A stretch of 64,000 nt of DNA from Polaromonas sp. JS666 (lineage in GTDB: Bacteria > Pseudomonadota > Gammaproteobacteria > Burkholderiales > Burkholderiaceae_C), in NCBI RefSeq assembly GCF_000013865.1, contig NC_007949.1:186001-250000 (forward strand). The letters are read 5' to 3'. Of this stretch, positions 1-8,386 are shown piece by piece. The notes beneath the pieces were generated by a model. The model was not told where the DNA came from. It was given only the letters and a program-made list of their open reading frames with translations, and ran no database searches. The position numbers and the translations under genes are program-made. Within the stretch, counting starts at the first letter, position 1. Each line of letters begins with the position of its first letter.

Positions 1-450
1 CCCCTTGTCGACAGTGGCCACCGCAAGTATGTTGCGTTTCGATTTATCGAAGCTGGTCTCACGCGAGAACTTGGCACTTCCTGAAGCCGCCCCGTACGAT
101 CCTTTCATGGATACGTTGAGGATGCGTTGCATCGTTTCACGGTCGTATGTGTCATAAAAGCGAACATACGATGCAGCGCCCGTGACGGGTTTGCTAAGTC
201 CGTAGACACACTTGGCCTGCATCTTCCGGCCCATGCCGCGATACCAGCCTTGGCCCAGCAAAGCCGCCTCGCGCGGATAGACCTCTTCCGACGACTGAAA
301 GTCGGCAACACGCGCGAGCATTTCAGGGGTTACGGCAGGCGTAGGAGAAGGAGGATGGGAGAGTCGGTTCCCTGCCGATGTTTGTGCACTCGCCTGTTGG
401 GCAGCGAAAAGCAACAGGCAGACAGAGGCTGTAACGCTGACACGAAGCAT
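1..450 (-). CDS. partial secreted protein, C-terminus outside window
   Basis: An open frame enters from the left edge and reads back to an ATG at 450, with a good ribosome-binding site (TTGGAGGG) just upstream. The first 23 residues form a signal peptide with a Leu/Phe-rich core and an ASA-type cleavage site, so the product is exported. The mature part (about 127 residues visible) is polar. A stretch containing KGSYGAASGSAKFS weakly recalls the Gly/Ser-rich strands of MACPF/cholesterol-dependent cytolysin-like proteins, but this is only an impression. The function is unknown and the C-terminus lies outside the window. Nothing nearby suggests a partner. Confidence 0.6.
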   Translation of the reverse strand, partial: MLRVSVTASVCLLLFAAQQASAQTSAGNRLSHPPSPTPAVTPEMLARVADFQSSEEVYPREAALLGQGWYRGMGRKMQAKCVYGLSKPVTGAASYVRFYDTYDRETMQRILNVSMKGSYGAASGSAKFSRETSFDKSKRNILAVATVDKG

Positions 451-952
451 GTTTTACCCTCCAAGAGAGACTTTTAGTCCGCTGCTTGTAGTCCAGCGGT
501 ACCAGCGCGCGCTTTCTTCCTTTCTGCGATTCTCGCCATAGCCACAGTACCTGTCAAGAACATCCATAGCCTGAAAGTCAGAAGCGAGTCTCGCCTGTGG
601 AGGGACGTTTGGTCGATTAGCTTCCTGCCGTCACGGCACCCGTATCCACAACTGGCCCGCCTGGTAGCTGCCCCTAGCCAACGGCTGGAATTGGCCGATT
701 CCTGCCTCAGCTTCGGGCTCGCCCCGGTGGCGATAGGCACCCATTTGTGCCTGAGAAACATGCGTTTAGGCCTGGTCATTGAATACCAGCACCAGTGGTT
801 AGCTATTACCGGTACAAGTGGCCAACACCACCGGAATGCTCACTTTGCGCCGGTTTGATTCCACCAGCGGCAAGAACAGAAGCGGCAATAACGGCGGCGC
901 ACCGAGGAGTGCAAATGTTTAGGATTTTCAGTTTTCCTTGATGTTTTGTCGG
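451..952. other. intergenic stretch without a supported gene
   Basis: About 500 bases between the secreted-protein gene and the AcrVA2-like gene. A 101-codon minus-strand frame at 474-779 has Arg/Ser-rich composition, no ribosome-binding site and no recognisable domain. A short minus-strand run near 815-930 encodes a hydrophobic Leu/Pro-rich peptide after an in-frame stop, and may be the decayed end of a membrane protein. I see no gene I can support. Confidence 0.4.
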
Positions 953-2269
953 TCAAACTTTATGGGCGTCTACGTAGTGAAGTGTCGGCACGAGCTCATC
1001 TGGGGAGCGTAGATTCACAGCGATGGGTGAAAGCCACTTGACGCGACGGGCCTGCTGGCCGTCTCGTGGGCCAGTGTTATAGGTGTGCCAGTGGGCTCTT
1101 CTCATATGGGGACGGACTGTACCGCCGTCGCCGGGTCCGGTTCGGTCTGCAATGGTTCTGGCCTCTCTCAGCGCAGAACCAACGCGAAAGCCAACGTCCC
1201 AAAAAGAAATTCGGTCAGCGCTGTAGCTGCGCTTGCCAGCTGATTCCTGAGTGCGTAAAGCTGCTCGACGATTTCCAAGCCCTTGGGGGGCGACGTCGGA
1301 CTCATCAGCGCAAAGGTAGAGCACAAGACTGGCTAGCCGCAACCTCAAAGCGTTCATGTCGTCCAATACTTTATTGACCATATCGGGGTCTCGATACTCA
1401 TCATCAGTGGCTTTGGGCACCGTCTTCCATGCATTACTAAGGCTGTCATGTTCTGGAAGATTATCTTGAACCTCCTTAAGAACTTGCATGGCGTTCAATG
1501 ATTCAATATAGCTGGCCTTAGACGCAGCTCCAAAACTACCCCTCAGAAGATCAACATGGTCATGCACATGAATGAATTCCTTGCTACGCATGAAATCGCC
1601 TGGGTCGAGTTGGGGGTGCCGACGCAAAGCTAAAGTGAACTCGAGTATCAACTCTGGTGAGCTGCGCAGAAGTAGCACGAGTGCCCATGGATCGCTCATT
1701 TTCGGGTCCACGAGAATCTCGAAATGTAGCTCGGGTGCTTCATCGCCTCGTTTGCCGCTGCTTGCATGGTCGTCAATATAAGAAAAGAATCCATGCATCT
1801 TTAACCCGGGGGAATGCTGCATCCCAGGAGTGGGGATGTACACGCACCAATCTGGAAGGCGAAAAAAACAGTCTTCGGGTAATCCGTCTTTAACGTCGCT
1901 GTTGACGATTTCTTCTAAAAGCGTTGGATCGAAACGGTAGACGCCCTTGGTCATGCGCCACGCGGCAAGTGCAGAGCCCAAGCGCATTTGATGCATTAAA
2001 AGCATTTCGGCTTCTGCAAGGCTATACGTGTCTTTTTTTAGCTCTGCAAGGACACCGCCCATGACGTTTACAGGCAAATAGCACCAATCCTTCCAGCCGT
2101 ATCCAACGACTGCTTCCGGGTACTTTCTGGCCATTTCCACGACCTTCCATGCGCCGGGGAAATCGTGGCCATAACCATCAAGGACGCGCTGCGGCAATGT
2201 AACTTCACGAGTGACGGCTTCCCTAAAATCGGATGATTGACCGAATTGATATTTCTTATTTGATTTCAT
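953..2269 (-). CDS. AcrVA2 family anti-CRISPR-like protein
   Basis: A 438-residue soluble protein. Features I recognise from the AcrVA2 family are LAAWRMTKGVYRFDP (about residues 98-112), RLPDWCVYIPTPG, LHFEILVD, a helix ending LVLYLCADESD, FWDVGFRVGSALREA, and the signature tail RPHMRRAHWHTY...GPRDG...RVKWLSPIAVN. Known role of the family: AcrVA2 of Moraxella blocks type V-A CRISPR by suppressing Cas12a production through its nascent peptide and mRNA. Relatives are common on plasmids and islands of proteobacteria that lack Cas12a, so the target here is open. It is longer than the 322-residue prototype. The C-terminal motif has Asn where I recall Trp in most members. It precedes no CRISPR locus; a helicase gene lies 84 bp upstream on the same strand. 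Confidence 0.7.
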   Translation of the reverse strand: MKSNKKYQFGQSSDFREAVTREVTLPQRVLDGYGHDFPGAWKVVEMARKYPEAVVGYGWKDWCYLPVNVMGGVLAELKKDTYSLAEAEMLLMHQMRLGSALAAWRMTKGVYRFDPTLLEEIVNSDVKDGLPEDCFFRLPDWCVYIPTPGMQHSPGLKMHGFFSYIDDHASSGKRGDEAPELHFEILVDPKMSDPWALVLLLRSSPELILEFTLALRRHPQLDPGDFMRSKEFIHVHDHVDLLRGSFGAASKASYIESLNAMQVLKEVQDNLPEHDSLSNAWKTVPKATDDEYRDPDMVNKVLDDMNALRLRLASLVLYLCADESDVAPQGLGNRRAALRTQESAGKRSYSADRISFWDVGFRVGSALREARTIADRTGPGDGGTVRPHMRRAHWHTYNTGPRDGQQARRVKWLSPIAVNLRSPDELVPTLHYVDAHKV

Positions 2270-2353
2270 TGGCAGTTCTTTAAAATTCCGCCACCAATCC
2301 GTGAATACGGTTGGAGCCGGTCTTTAGGTTTATGGACATCTATGTCTCCCGAA

Positions 2354-4120
2354 TTAGGAGTTGACCTTTTCAAGTAACTTGTCAAACTCGTGCAAGACCT
2401 GCAGTTGGGCTTCACGGATGGTTGGGTGGGGTTCGCCGCTGTACCAGACAAAACACCGATTCTTGGCGCGCGTCAGCGCCACGTACATAAGCCGGCGTTC
2501 TGCCTCGGTATTCACCAGGTCGGAGCCATCCTCCGGCTTACCCGCGTCGATGACGTGGACGGTCTCGAATTCCATGCCCTTGGACGCGTGCATGGTCATG
2601 AGGGTGACTGGACCGGTCTCCGTGCTATTTTTGTTCCTGGCGATGAAGCTCAGTCTGCTTGAAATCGTGCCCTTAAGCATTTTGAGGGTGGCTGCTGCTC
2701 CTTCGATAACTTCCTTGATGCCCTTCGAACGCTGCTTGGAAGCCAACCACTTGCCTACATCAAGCACCACCTCGTCAACACTACCGCCGGCTTGCGATCG
2801 CAACTGATCACGCCAGTATTTGCAGAATTTGGCGAATTCCTTGATGAGAGCGGCATCTGTGGATGTTGCGCTGTCGAGATCCGGTACCTGAGCCTCAAGA
2901 AAGTCCTCCGCTCTGCCACGCATGGACTGAAGCAGCTCGGTTTTTACAGCGTCGTCCAGGCCCAGCGTCCCAAGGCATCCAAAAACCCCCACTGGCGAGG
3001 CATCCACAAGGGATTGGAGCAAGCCCAGGTAGGTGGCAACCCAAGGGTTGTCCCAAAACGATTTGCCCAGGCGGACGTACGCAACCTGACGCTCTGTCAG
3101 CGACAATTCCAGGTCATTAAGGGATTTGTTCTTCCTAGCCAGCACCGCTACGTTTGAGTGCGCGTTGGGTGTCCTGCTGATCAAGTCCGCCAACTCCTTG
3201 CACTGGCTTACAGGCGAGGCTGTGTGGTACGAGGCTATCTTCCCTCCCGGGCCACGCTGAGCAACAAGGTGCTTGGCAAGCCGATTCTGGTTGTTCTGGA
3301 CCAGCAAAACAGCGTGGGTCAGGATTTCCTCGCGGCAGCGGAAGTTGTCGCCCAGCTCAATGCGCTTCGCCCCGAAGGTGTCCATAAAGGACTTCATGCC
3401 GCTGTAACCCAAGGCGTGGCGCCACTCATAGATTGATTGGTCGTCATCCCCCACGATGGTGACATTGATTCCAGCGCGTGCGTGGGCGAAGATCCAGACT
3501 TTCTGCAGTTCGTCAGTGTCCTGTCCTTCGTCCACCAGCATGTCGGTGTAGCGCATAGGCGGAATGGTGCCGTTGTCGGCGAATAGGGCGCAGTCACGCA
3601 TGACCGTGTACAGATCCGTAGCCCGACTGGCGCGTAGCCGCTCCATGTACCGACTCACCACCCTGGCCGCAGGGCCACTGAGTTCATGGGCCTCCCTATC
3701 AATGGCGTACATGTAGGACTCGAATTCCTTTCGGATGTCCTTCACCAATTCCATATCACTGGAAAACGGACTCAAGGATTCATTGAGCAGAATCCCTTGT
3801 TGAGCTGGGCCCAGCACCTTCTCGTGCGTGCGATGTTCAAACAAGTGCTGGAGGGCAATGCTGTGAAAAGTACCAACGCGCAGGCGGTGCTTTGCGATAG
3901 GGGGCTGACCTGAGCCCACTTGTGCCTTCTCAAGGCGTTTTCGCATTTCCTCGGCACCTTCCTTGGTGAAGGTGACCATGATGAGGGAGCGGCGCGGGTC
4001 GCTCAGAATCCGGCGAGCCTTGGCCACGGAGGTCGTAGTTTTGCCAGAGCCTGGGCCGGCGACGATCATCAGGTTGCCGTCGTGGTCAATCGCTTCTTGT
4101 TGGGTAGGTGTGAAGGCCAT
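2354..4120 (-). CDS. UvrD/PcrA/Rep-like superfamily 1A DNA helicase
   Basis: 588 residues from the ATG at 4120. An upstream in-frame start at 4156 would lie inside a terminator. The SF1A motif set is complete and in order: Q motif TPTQQEAI near the N-terminus, Walker A GPGSGKTT (residues 22-29), motif II LVDEGQDTD, motif III GDDDQSIYEWRHA, motif IV LGDNFRCREEI, motif V MTMHASKGMEFETV and motif VI ERRLMYVALTRAKN. The protein should unwind DNA 3'-5' with ATP. It is shorter than chromosomal UvrD (about 720 residues), as is usual for helicases of mobile elements and defence islands. It is co-directional with the AcrVA2-like gene and may be co-transcribed with it. A role in element maintenance is inferred. 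Confidence 0.85.
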   Translation of the reverse strand: MAFTPTQQEAIDHDGNLMIVAGPGSGKTTTSVAKARRILSDPRRSLIMVTFTKEGAEEMRKRLEKAQVGSGQPPIAKHRLRVGTFHSIALQHLFEHRTHEKVLGPAQQGILLNESLSPFSSDMELVKDIRKEFESYMYAIDREAHELSGPAARVVSRYMERLRASRATDLYTVMRDCALFADNGTIPPMRYTDMLVDEGQDTDELQKVWIFAHARAGINVTIVGDDDQSIYEWRHALGYSGMKSFMDTFGAKRIELGDNFRCREEILTHAVLLVQNNQNRLAKHLVAQRGPGGKIASYHTASPVSQCKELADLISRTPNAHSNVAVLARKNKSLNDLELSLTERQVAYVRLGKSFWDNPWVATYLGLLQSLVDASPVGVFGCLGTLGLDDAVKTELLQSMRGRAEDFLEAQVPDLDSATSTDAALIKEFAKFCKYWRDQLRSQAGGSVDEVVLDVGKWLASKQRSKGIKEVIEGAAATLKMLKGTISSRLSFIARNKNSTETGPVTLMTMHASKGMEFETVHVIDAGKPEDGSDLVNTEAERRLMYVALTRAKNRCFVWYSGEPHPTIREAQLQVLHEFDKLLEKVNS

Positions 4121-4130
4121 AAACGCGCAA

Positions 4131-4154
4131 AAAAAAGGCCGCGCGGGTGCGGCC
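4131..4154 (-). terminator. rho-independent terminator, minus strand
   Basis: Read on the minus strand, GGCCGC (4154-4149) pairs with GCGGCC (4142-4137) across a 6-base loop and is followed by a run of eight T. It sits 18 bp past the stop of the AcaB-like gene and just before the helicase start, so it separates the two transcripts. Confidence 0.8.
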
Positions 4155-4172
4155 ATTTAGGATGATTCTGAT

Positions 4173-5045
4173 TTAAGCGTCAGTCAGAGCGTCTGCCTTG
4201 TCAGTCAGAGGGTCTGCCTTCTTTGCGCGGGGCTTGGCGCCAGCCGCCTTGCTTGCAGCTGCTGTTGCGGCCGCGGCGTCATCAATGACTTGAGAGGGGT
4301 CGGCGTTATCCAGATTCAGGCTGCTGTCAGTCGCGCTGTCGTCCTTCATCGACTTGTCGAAGGCGTCGAGTTCCTTGCCCTGGGCTGCAATCGTTTCGGC
4401 CTTACCGGACTCAACATGTCCATGCTGTTCCTTGATCAAGCGGTCTGCTTCACGGTACAGGCGAACCACTTCATTGCGCAGCGCTGCAGCGAAGGCGCGA
4501 ACAGACTTCTTGCACATGAACTCGGCTTCGGCACGTTGGGTTGAGTTGATCACGCCCATCAGGTTGGCGGTGCCGGCCACCAGATTCAGGCGGTCGAGTT
4601 CCTTGAGAATGAGGAAGTAAGCGCGAGCGTGACCCGAAATGATGGGTACGGAGGTTTCAATGGCGTTGGGGTAAACGGCGCTTTCCATCTTCACGCCGTT
4701 CGTTTCCATGAGCTTGGCAAAGCGGTTGTTCCAGTTGCCGATCAGTGTCCCAATGCTTTCCAGCTTCTTGGTAATCATGTCGCCATAGCGGTCCAGGAGG
4801 CCTTGATCAAAGCCGTTCCAGGAACGGTACTGATACTCATAATTCAAAACCTTGGAAATGAACTGGAAGTCACGGCGGAAAAAGTTGATTGCCGGAGGAG
4901 AACTGAGTTTTGCATCATCGATGAACGCGATGGGACCCATGAACTGATTTGCGAATTTCTCGCCGAAGACTGAAATGACCGCCTGCCGCTGCTTGGAGGG
5001 CAAGAGGTCTACGAATGTGTTGGCACTGCGCTCGGGTGTTGACAT
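4173..5045 (-). CDS. ICE/plasmid-associated protein, AcaB (DUF1845)-like
   Basis: 290 residues from the ATG at 5045, which has GGAGAG seven bases upstream; a TTG five codons earlier is also in frame. The N-terminal 200 residues are mixed alpha/beta, with a helix-rich core containing YPNAIETSVPIISGHARAY and LKELDRLNLV. The layout (pairs of long helices, a VP..S.ARAY-like strand, then RLxR helices) resembles the DUF1845/AcaB proteins of integrative elements, but only loosely. The C-terminal 60 residues are low-complexity Ala/Asp/Lys and end in a near-repeat (ADPLTDKADALTDA). It has its own terminator at 4131-4154. Function unknown; a regulatory or replication-associated role on the element is a guess. 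Confidence 0.45.
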   Translation of the reverse strand: MSTPERSANTFVDLLPSKQRQAVISVFGEKFANQFMGPIAFIDDAKLSSPPAINFFRRDFQFISKVLNYEYQYRSWNGFDQGLLDRYGDMITKKLESIGTLIGNWNNRFAKLMETNGVKMESAVYPNAIETSVPIISGHARAYFLILKELDRLNLVAGTANLMGVINSTQRAEAEFMCKKSVRAFAAALRNEVVRLYREADRLIKEQHGHVESGKAETIAAQGKELDAFDKSMKDDSATDSSLNLDNADPSQVIDDAAAATAAASKAAGAKPRAKKADPLTDKADALTDA

Positions 5046-5590
5046 TGGGAGACTCTCCAAAATAGTAATAAGTACGCTATGAATTTAGGGCAGATGGCTC
5101 AAATGCATGCCCGAACAACGCACTAAAAACTAGCCAAAGCCTCGGCAAAGTGGAGGGTGACGAAGGAAATCTGCCATTTGTGTTGACGCTTACTAAAAAT
5201 GCCATGCATAATTAATTCCGAAAGCTGCAAACCAGCGATCAGTGCAGATGGAACACTTAAACGTTTCGATCCGAAAGCGTCAGTTGCGACGGTAACTGGC
5301 AGCCTTACAGGCATAAAGAAATTGAAGAGGCCGAGAAGTTGGCTTCTCTTGGGGGGTGCATAAGCACCCCGTCCATGATCTTCAAAGACGTGAAATACAT
5401 GACAGGTTGATACCGACTTGTGATGTCTTTCTCGACGATGTCGGAAAAGTCATGCAGCAATGCATGGTTGCGCATCTTGTGTGCGCCTTAAATGCGATGA
5501 CGTACCTTCGGGGAAGTCATCTTCACAACCTCCCATACGGGCACTACTTGCCCTTTGGGTGATGTGCTCGTGATTTTTCTAGGAAATCTC
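5046..5590. promoter_or_regulatory. intergenic region with two adjacent hairpins
   Basis: 545 bases between divergent transcripts, with no convincing gene. At 5333-5348 GAGAAG and CTTCTC pair across TTGGC-type loop bases. At 5353-5370 GGGGTGC and GCACCCC pair perfectly across ATAA. The second stem is not followed by a T run, so I read it as a leader or operator structure rather than a terminator. The remainder is AT-richer than the neighbours. Confidence 0.4.
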
Positions 5591-5737
5591 ATGAGCACGT
5601 TCATCAAAATCATCCTTGCTGTTGTAGCTATCTACGCAGTTGTTGCAGTCGCTGGTGCCAATACGGCCTCCGTCGGCAAGCAAAAGATCGTTGACCGCCA
5701 AGCCAAGATCGAACAGGTCCTGGAGGCTGCCAAGTAA
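5591..5737 (+). CDS. small single-pass membrane protein
   Basis: 48 residues starting at the ATG at 5591, preceded by AGGAAA. A longer in-frame start at 5555 lacks a ribosome-binding site. Residues 4-24 (FIKIILAVVAIYAVVAVAG) form one transmembrane segment and the rest is a charged helix (KQKIVDRQAKIEQVLEAAK). A strong terminator follows three bases after the stop, so it is a monocistronic unit. Small proteins of this shape are frequent on conjugative elements. No function can be assigned. Confidence 0.6.
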   Translation: MSTFIKIILAVVAIYAVVAVAGANTASVGKQKIVDRQAKIEQVLEAAK

Positions 5738-5740
5738 GAA

Positions 5741-5768
5741 AAGAAGACCTCCGGGTCTTCTTTTTTTT
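5741..5768 (+). terminator. rho-independent terminator
   Basis: AAGAAGACC (5741-5749) pairs with GGTCTTCTT (5754-5762) around TCCG, and is followed by an unbroken T run to 5768. It ends the transcript of the small membrane protein. Confidence 0.9.
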
Positions 5769-5940
5769 CTGTCCATCAAACATCGCTCAGTTCGAGCACA
5801 TCACCAAAAACTCCAAGCGTCAGAACTGCTGACCGGATTGCCAACATGTGCAGTCCTGTGAGCACTTCTCGATGCAAATCGAAAAGAGCGAGCCTCGTGT
5901 TCGCATAAACCATGATGGGGTAACTCATCAATTTATCAAC

Positions 5941-5976
5941 CCGGCAGGGAGCCATCCCTGCAGGGGAGCTCCTTTG
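5941..5976 (+). promoter_or_regulatory. hairpin leader motif, copy 1
   Basis: GCAGGGA (5944-5950) pairs with TCCCTGC (5955-5961) across GCCA, followed directly by AGGGGAGCTCCTTTG, which itself contains the palindrome GGAGCTCC (5965-5972). A second unit of the same design (stem, then GGGGAG...CTCCTT) occurs at 9975-10010 before another gene of the same block. The shared design suggests a common post-transcriptional control element of this mobile element. Confidence 0.4.
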
Positions 5977-5998
5977 TCGGTTCACTGACAAGGAAGAC

Positions 5999-6064
5999 AT
6001 GAAGATGAAAACTGTCCTTCTGCTCAGTCCCTTAGAGGTCTGGCATGAGCGTGAGAGCGCGTAA
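5999..6064 (+). CDS. possible 21-residue leader ORF
   Basis: An ATG at 5999 with AAGGAAG four bases upstream opens a 21-codon frame (MKMKTVLLLSPLEVWHERESA) whose stop lies inside the next gene, which starts at 6045. The strong ribosome-binding site and the overlap suggest translational coupling of the downstream gene. The peptide has no recognisable domain. Confidence 0.3.
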   Translation: MKMKTVLLLSPLEVWHERESA

Positions 6065-6839
6065 ACGCGCAGAACCCAAACAGCTTTTCCTTCCCACGAT
6101 GTTCCTGCCTCATGAAGAAGAGGCCAGAGAGCAAGCGTTCCAAGCCCGCCATAAACGGAAATTAGAAAGTCGAGCGAAGTATCAGAGCCGCGTTTCCAAA
6201 AACAAGGTGAAGACTCGCAAGATTGACGACATACATCCGAGCCTCTTTGACCTGCCCCTTGGGCCTGTTGAGGACGTTGAGCTGAGCATTCCATTTGATC
6301 CGTACGACGACCACGTTGGCATGGACAAGCCTGATCTTACCGATGAGGCGGCAATGGATTGGAGCGAGGGCGCCATAAATCAACTGCACGAGGGCATGGT
6401 GATGTATTCACTGCGCCTTCTCAATGCACGTGGAAATGGCAAGGAAAAGAAAGCAATCCTGAGTTGGATCTTCGACCCACATGCCTTGGCTTACGCCGGG
6501 GACATGGACGGTCCTGAACCGCTTTGGACAATTATTCAACCATCTGAAGTTCCGTTTGGATTTGAACTGTGCTGTCGCCTTTCCGGCTACGACCCAGAGC
6601 GAATCAGAGAAGGCTTAGCACCGATTCTCAAAGAACTGGACCTGGATGAACTCTTTAAAGAGGTAGAACATGAGCGAAACACAGAGCAGCGTACAAGAGC
6701 AACAAAAGTATCCAATACGCTCAACATTCAATATTCCCGAGGCACCGGAAAAGGCGGCGATTCTGGGCCTGAAGCCGGGACTCCCAGGAGTACCGAAGGT
6801 AGACCCGTACTACGTCTTCGAAACCGAACGCCTGCGTGA
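6045..6839 (+). CDS. hypothetical protein of the mobile-element block
   Basis: 264 residues. The first 70 are basic and likely unstructured, followed by a motif-like IHPSLFDLP and an acidic stretch. A conserved-looking globular part (about 100-205) contains LSWIFDPHALAYA and FELCCRLSGYDPERIREGL, ending in an acidic helix. The last 55 residues overlap the next gene by 170 bases and are low-complexity, so a shorter functional domain is plausible. I do not recognise the family. Its position immediately before the AAA ATPase gene suggests the two work together. Confidence 0.55.
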   Translation: MSVRARKRAEPKQLFLPTMFLPHEEEAREQAFQARHKRKLESRAKYQSRVSKNKVKTRKIDDIHPSLFDLPLGPVEDVELSIPFDPYDDHVGMDKPDLTDEAAMDWSEGAINQLHEGMVMYSLRLLNARGNGKEKKAILSWIFDPHALAYAGDMDGPEPLWTIIQPSEVPFGFELCCRLSGYDPERIREGLAPILKELDLDELFKEVEHERNTEQRTRATKVSNTLNIQYSRGTGKGGDSGPEAGTPRSTEGRPVLRLRNRTPA

Positions 6840-7662
6840 CATGACGATGTTCTGGATCGGCGGCTTCAAGTCCATGCTGATCGAGGGCGATCCGTCGGCC
6901 GGGAAAACGTCGTTTATCAAGCAGTGGCACGCGAAGTTGAATGTGCCGCTGTCAACAGTGGCATGTAGTCCTGACACGCAGAACCATCAGGTGTTTGGGC
7001 AGATGCTGCCGACCGAAAATGGAACCCTGCGCTGGCATGACGGTCCAGTCACCAAGGCCTGCCGCGATGGCACCTCGGTACTGCTGGATGAGTACAACAT
7101 TCTGGAACCTGGGCAGGCATCCGCCTTGAACCTGATACTGGAAGGGTACTCATGGACTATCCCTGAAACGGGCGAAGTCATCACCCCCGCTCAATCTACG
7201 CGGTTCTTTGCAACACAAAACAGCATCGACAGCCAGGCTGCCGTGACCGGACGCAACGTCATGGACGTGGCCAACGAGGACCGATTCTTCTACATGGAGG
7301 TCGATTTTCTGTGCCCTGAACATGAAGAAGCCCTGGTCCTGCGGACACTGCTTCCGGGCGGTGTGCAAGCAGAAGTAGCGAAGCACATTGCCAAGCTGAC
7401 GGTCGAAGTTGCCAACAAGGTACGCGTTGCGTTCCGGGATGGTGATGAAGCGATTGAGAAGCCACTTTCAACCCGTGCAGTTCTGCGCTGGGCGAAGTTG
7501 GCCTCGATGTACACGCCGGTTCTCAAGGCCAAAAGGCAAAGCGGGTTGCATTTTGCGATGCGCCGCGCACTGAAGATGCCGCGATCCATGGCTGCTGCCG
7601 TCAATGAATACATCACTCTGGCGACAGGGTTTGATGAAAACCTCAACCAGGTCAGCCCATGA
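6670..7662 (+). CDS. MoxR/CobS-type AAA+ ATPase
   Basis: 330 residues starting at an ATG with AGAGGT upstream. It has Walker A GDPSAGKTS (residues 73-81), Walker B VLLDEYNI, a sensor-like RFFATQNS, and the CobS-like lead-in VDPYYVFETERLRDM. AAA+ proteins of this group remodel partner complexes, usually together with a von Willebrand-type or metal-insertion partner. Plasmids and ICEs carry a branch of unknown target. Here the immediate neighbours (hypothetical proteins upstream and downstream, then an SSB) suggest a DNA-metabolism or element-maintenance role. No VWA partner is visible in the window. Confidence 0.75.
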   Translation: MSETQSSVQEQQKYPIRSTFNIPEAPEKAAILGLKPGLPGVPKVDPYYVFETERLRDMTMFWIGGFKSMLIEGDPSAGKTSFIKQWHAKLNVPLSTVACSPDTQNHQVFGQMLPTENGTLRWHDGPVTKACRDGTSVLLDEYNILEPGQASALNLILEGYSWTIPETGEVITPAQSTRFFATQNSIDSQAAVTGRNVMDVANEDRFFYMEVDFLCPEHEEALVLRTLLPGGVQAEVAKHIAKLTVEVANKVRVAFRDGDEAIEKPLSTRAVLRWAKLASMYTPVLKAKRQSGLHFAMRRALKMPRSMAAAVNEYITLATGFDENLNQVSP

Positions 7663-8375
7663 GCTTGCTCTATGAGCTGTACCAGCACCCCACAAAGGGG
7701 GCTTGGGGTGTGGCAGTCAAGGGTCAGACGGTTCACACCGCCGCGGTCAACGGCCTGTCATTCATTGATGCAGCCTTGCCAGCTCACCAGCTTGCTGGTG
7801 AGATCAGCAAGCGGTTGCGAATGGGCTATACGAAGACAACCCGTGCGAAGTACCTCAAGGTCGTAGATGGCCCTGAGGGAAAGCGGGAAGGGAGTTTCGT
7901 TGAGCAGCACCCCGAACTTGCCGTTCAAGGTGGACTGGTGCTTTTCACTACGGTGAGCAATGCGGACGATCTGCAGGCGCTCTCCCAGCAATGGGAGGCG
8001 GCTGTTGAGAAGTCTGATGCGCGACCAGTTGAGATTGCCAGTTGGGTCAAGGACGTGAAGAACGCAACCCAATACATCGTCGCCCCGGCAACGCACCCAG
8101 CCATTGCGCTGGTGCTGGCTGACTGGGCGATAGAGAACAAGCGATTGCTCGTTGCGGGTGCCGAAGGCGTCCCAATGCAAGCGCCAAAAATTGTGCCAAA
8201 GGAGTGGGAAGACTGGCTTGCCGGTTTCTTTACTTCCAGGAGCGATATCCGTACTGCCTTAGAGCAGTTGGGGTGGTCGCTGCGTGATGCGCTAACGCGT
8301 AATGACGTGCAACCCGAAACAAACGTAGGCGATGGCGACTCATGGTTTTCGAGCGCTTCGTCGAATGCCTTTTAA
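7659..8375 (+). CDS. hypothetical protein, partner of the AAA ATPase gene
   Basis: 238 residues; the start overlaps the ATPase stop by four bases (ATGA), so the two are translationally coupled. It is soluble, mixed alpha/beta, and has no signal peptide or membrane segment. Recognisable stretches are MSLLYELYQHPTKGAWGVAV and PAHQLAGEISKRLRMGYTK near the N-terminus. The latter half contains a Trp-rich helix (PKEWEDWLAGFF). I do not recognise a family. The coupling to the ATPase argues for a substrate or adaptor role. Confidence 0.55.
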   Translation: MSLLYELYQHPTKGAWGVAVKGQTVHTAAVNGLSFIDAALPAHQLAGEISKRLRMGYTKTTRAKYLKVVDGPEGKREGSFVEQHPELAVQGGLVLFTTVSNADDLQALSQQWEAAVEKSDARPVEIASWVKDVKNATQYIVAPATHPAIALVLADWAIENKRLLVAGAEGVPMQAPKIVPKEWEDWLAGFFTSRSDIRTALEQLGWSLRDALTRNDVQPETNVGDGDSWFSSASSNAF

Positions 8376-8386
8376 GAGGATTTTTG

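Noticed and set aside
474..779. 101-codon minus-strand frame
   Set aside because: Arg/Ser-rich, no ribosome-binding site, no domain and no neighbour relationship; composition is typical of an antisense frame in GC-rich DNA.
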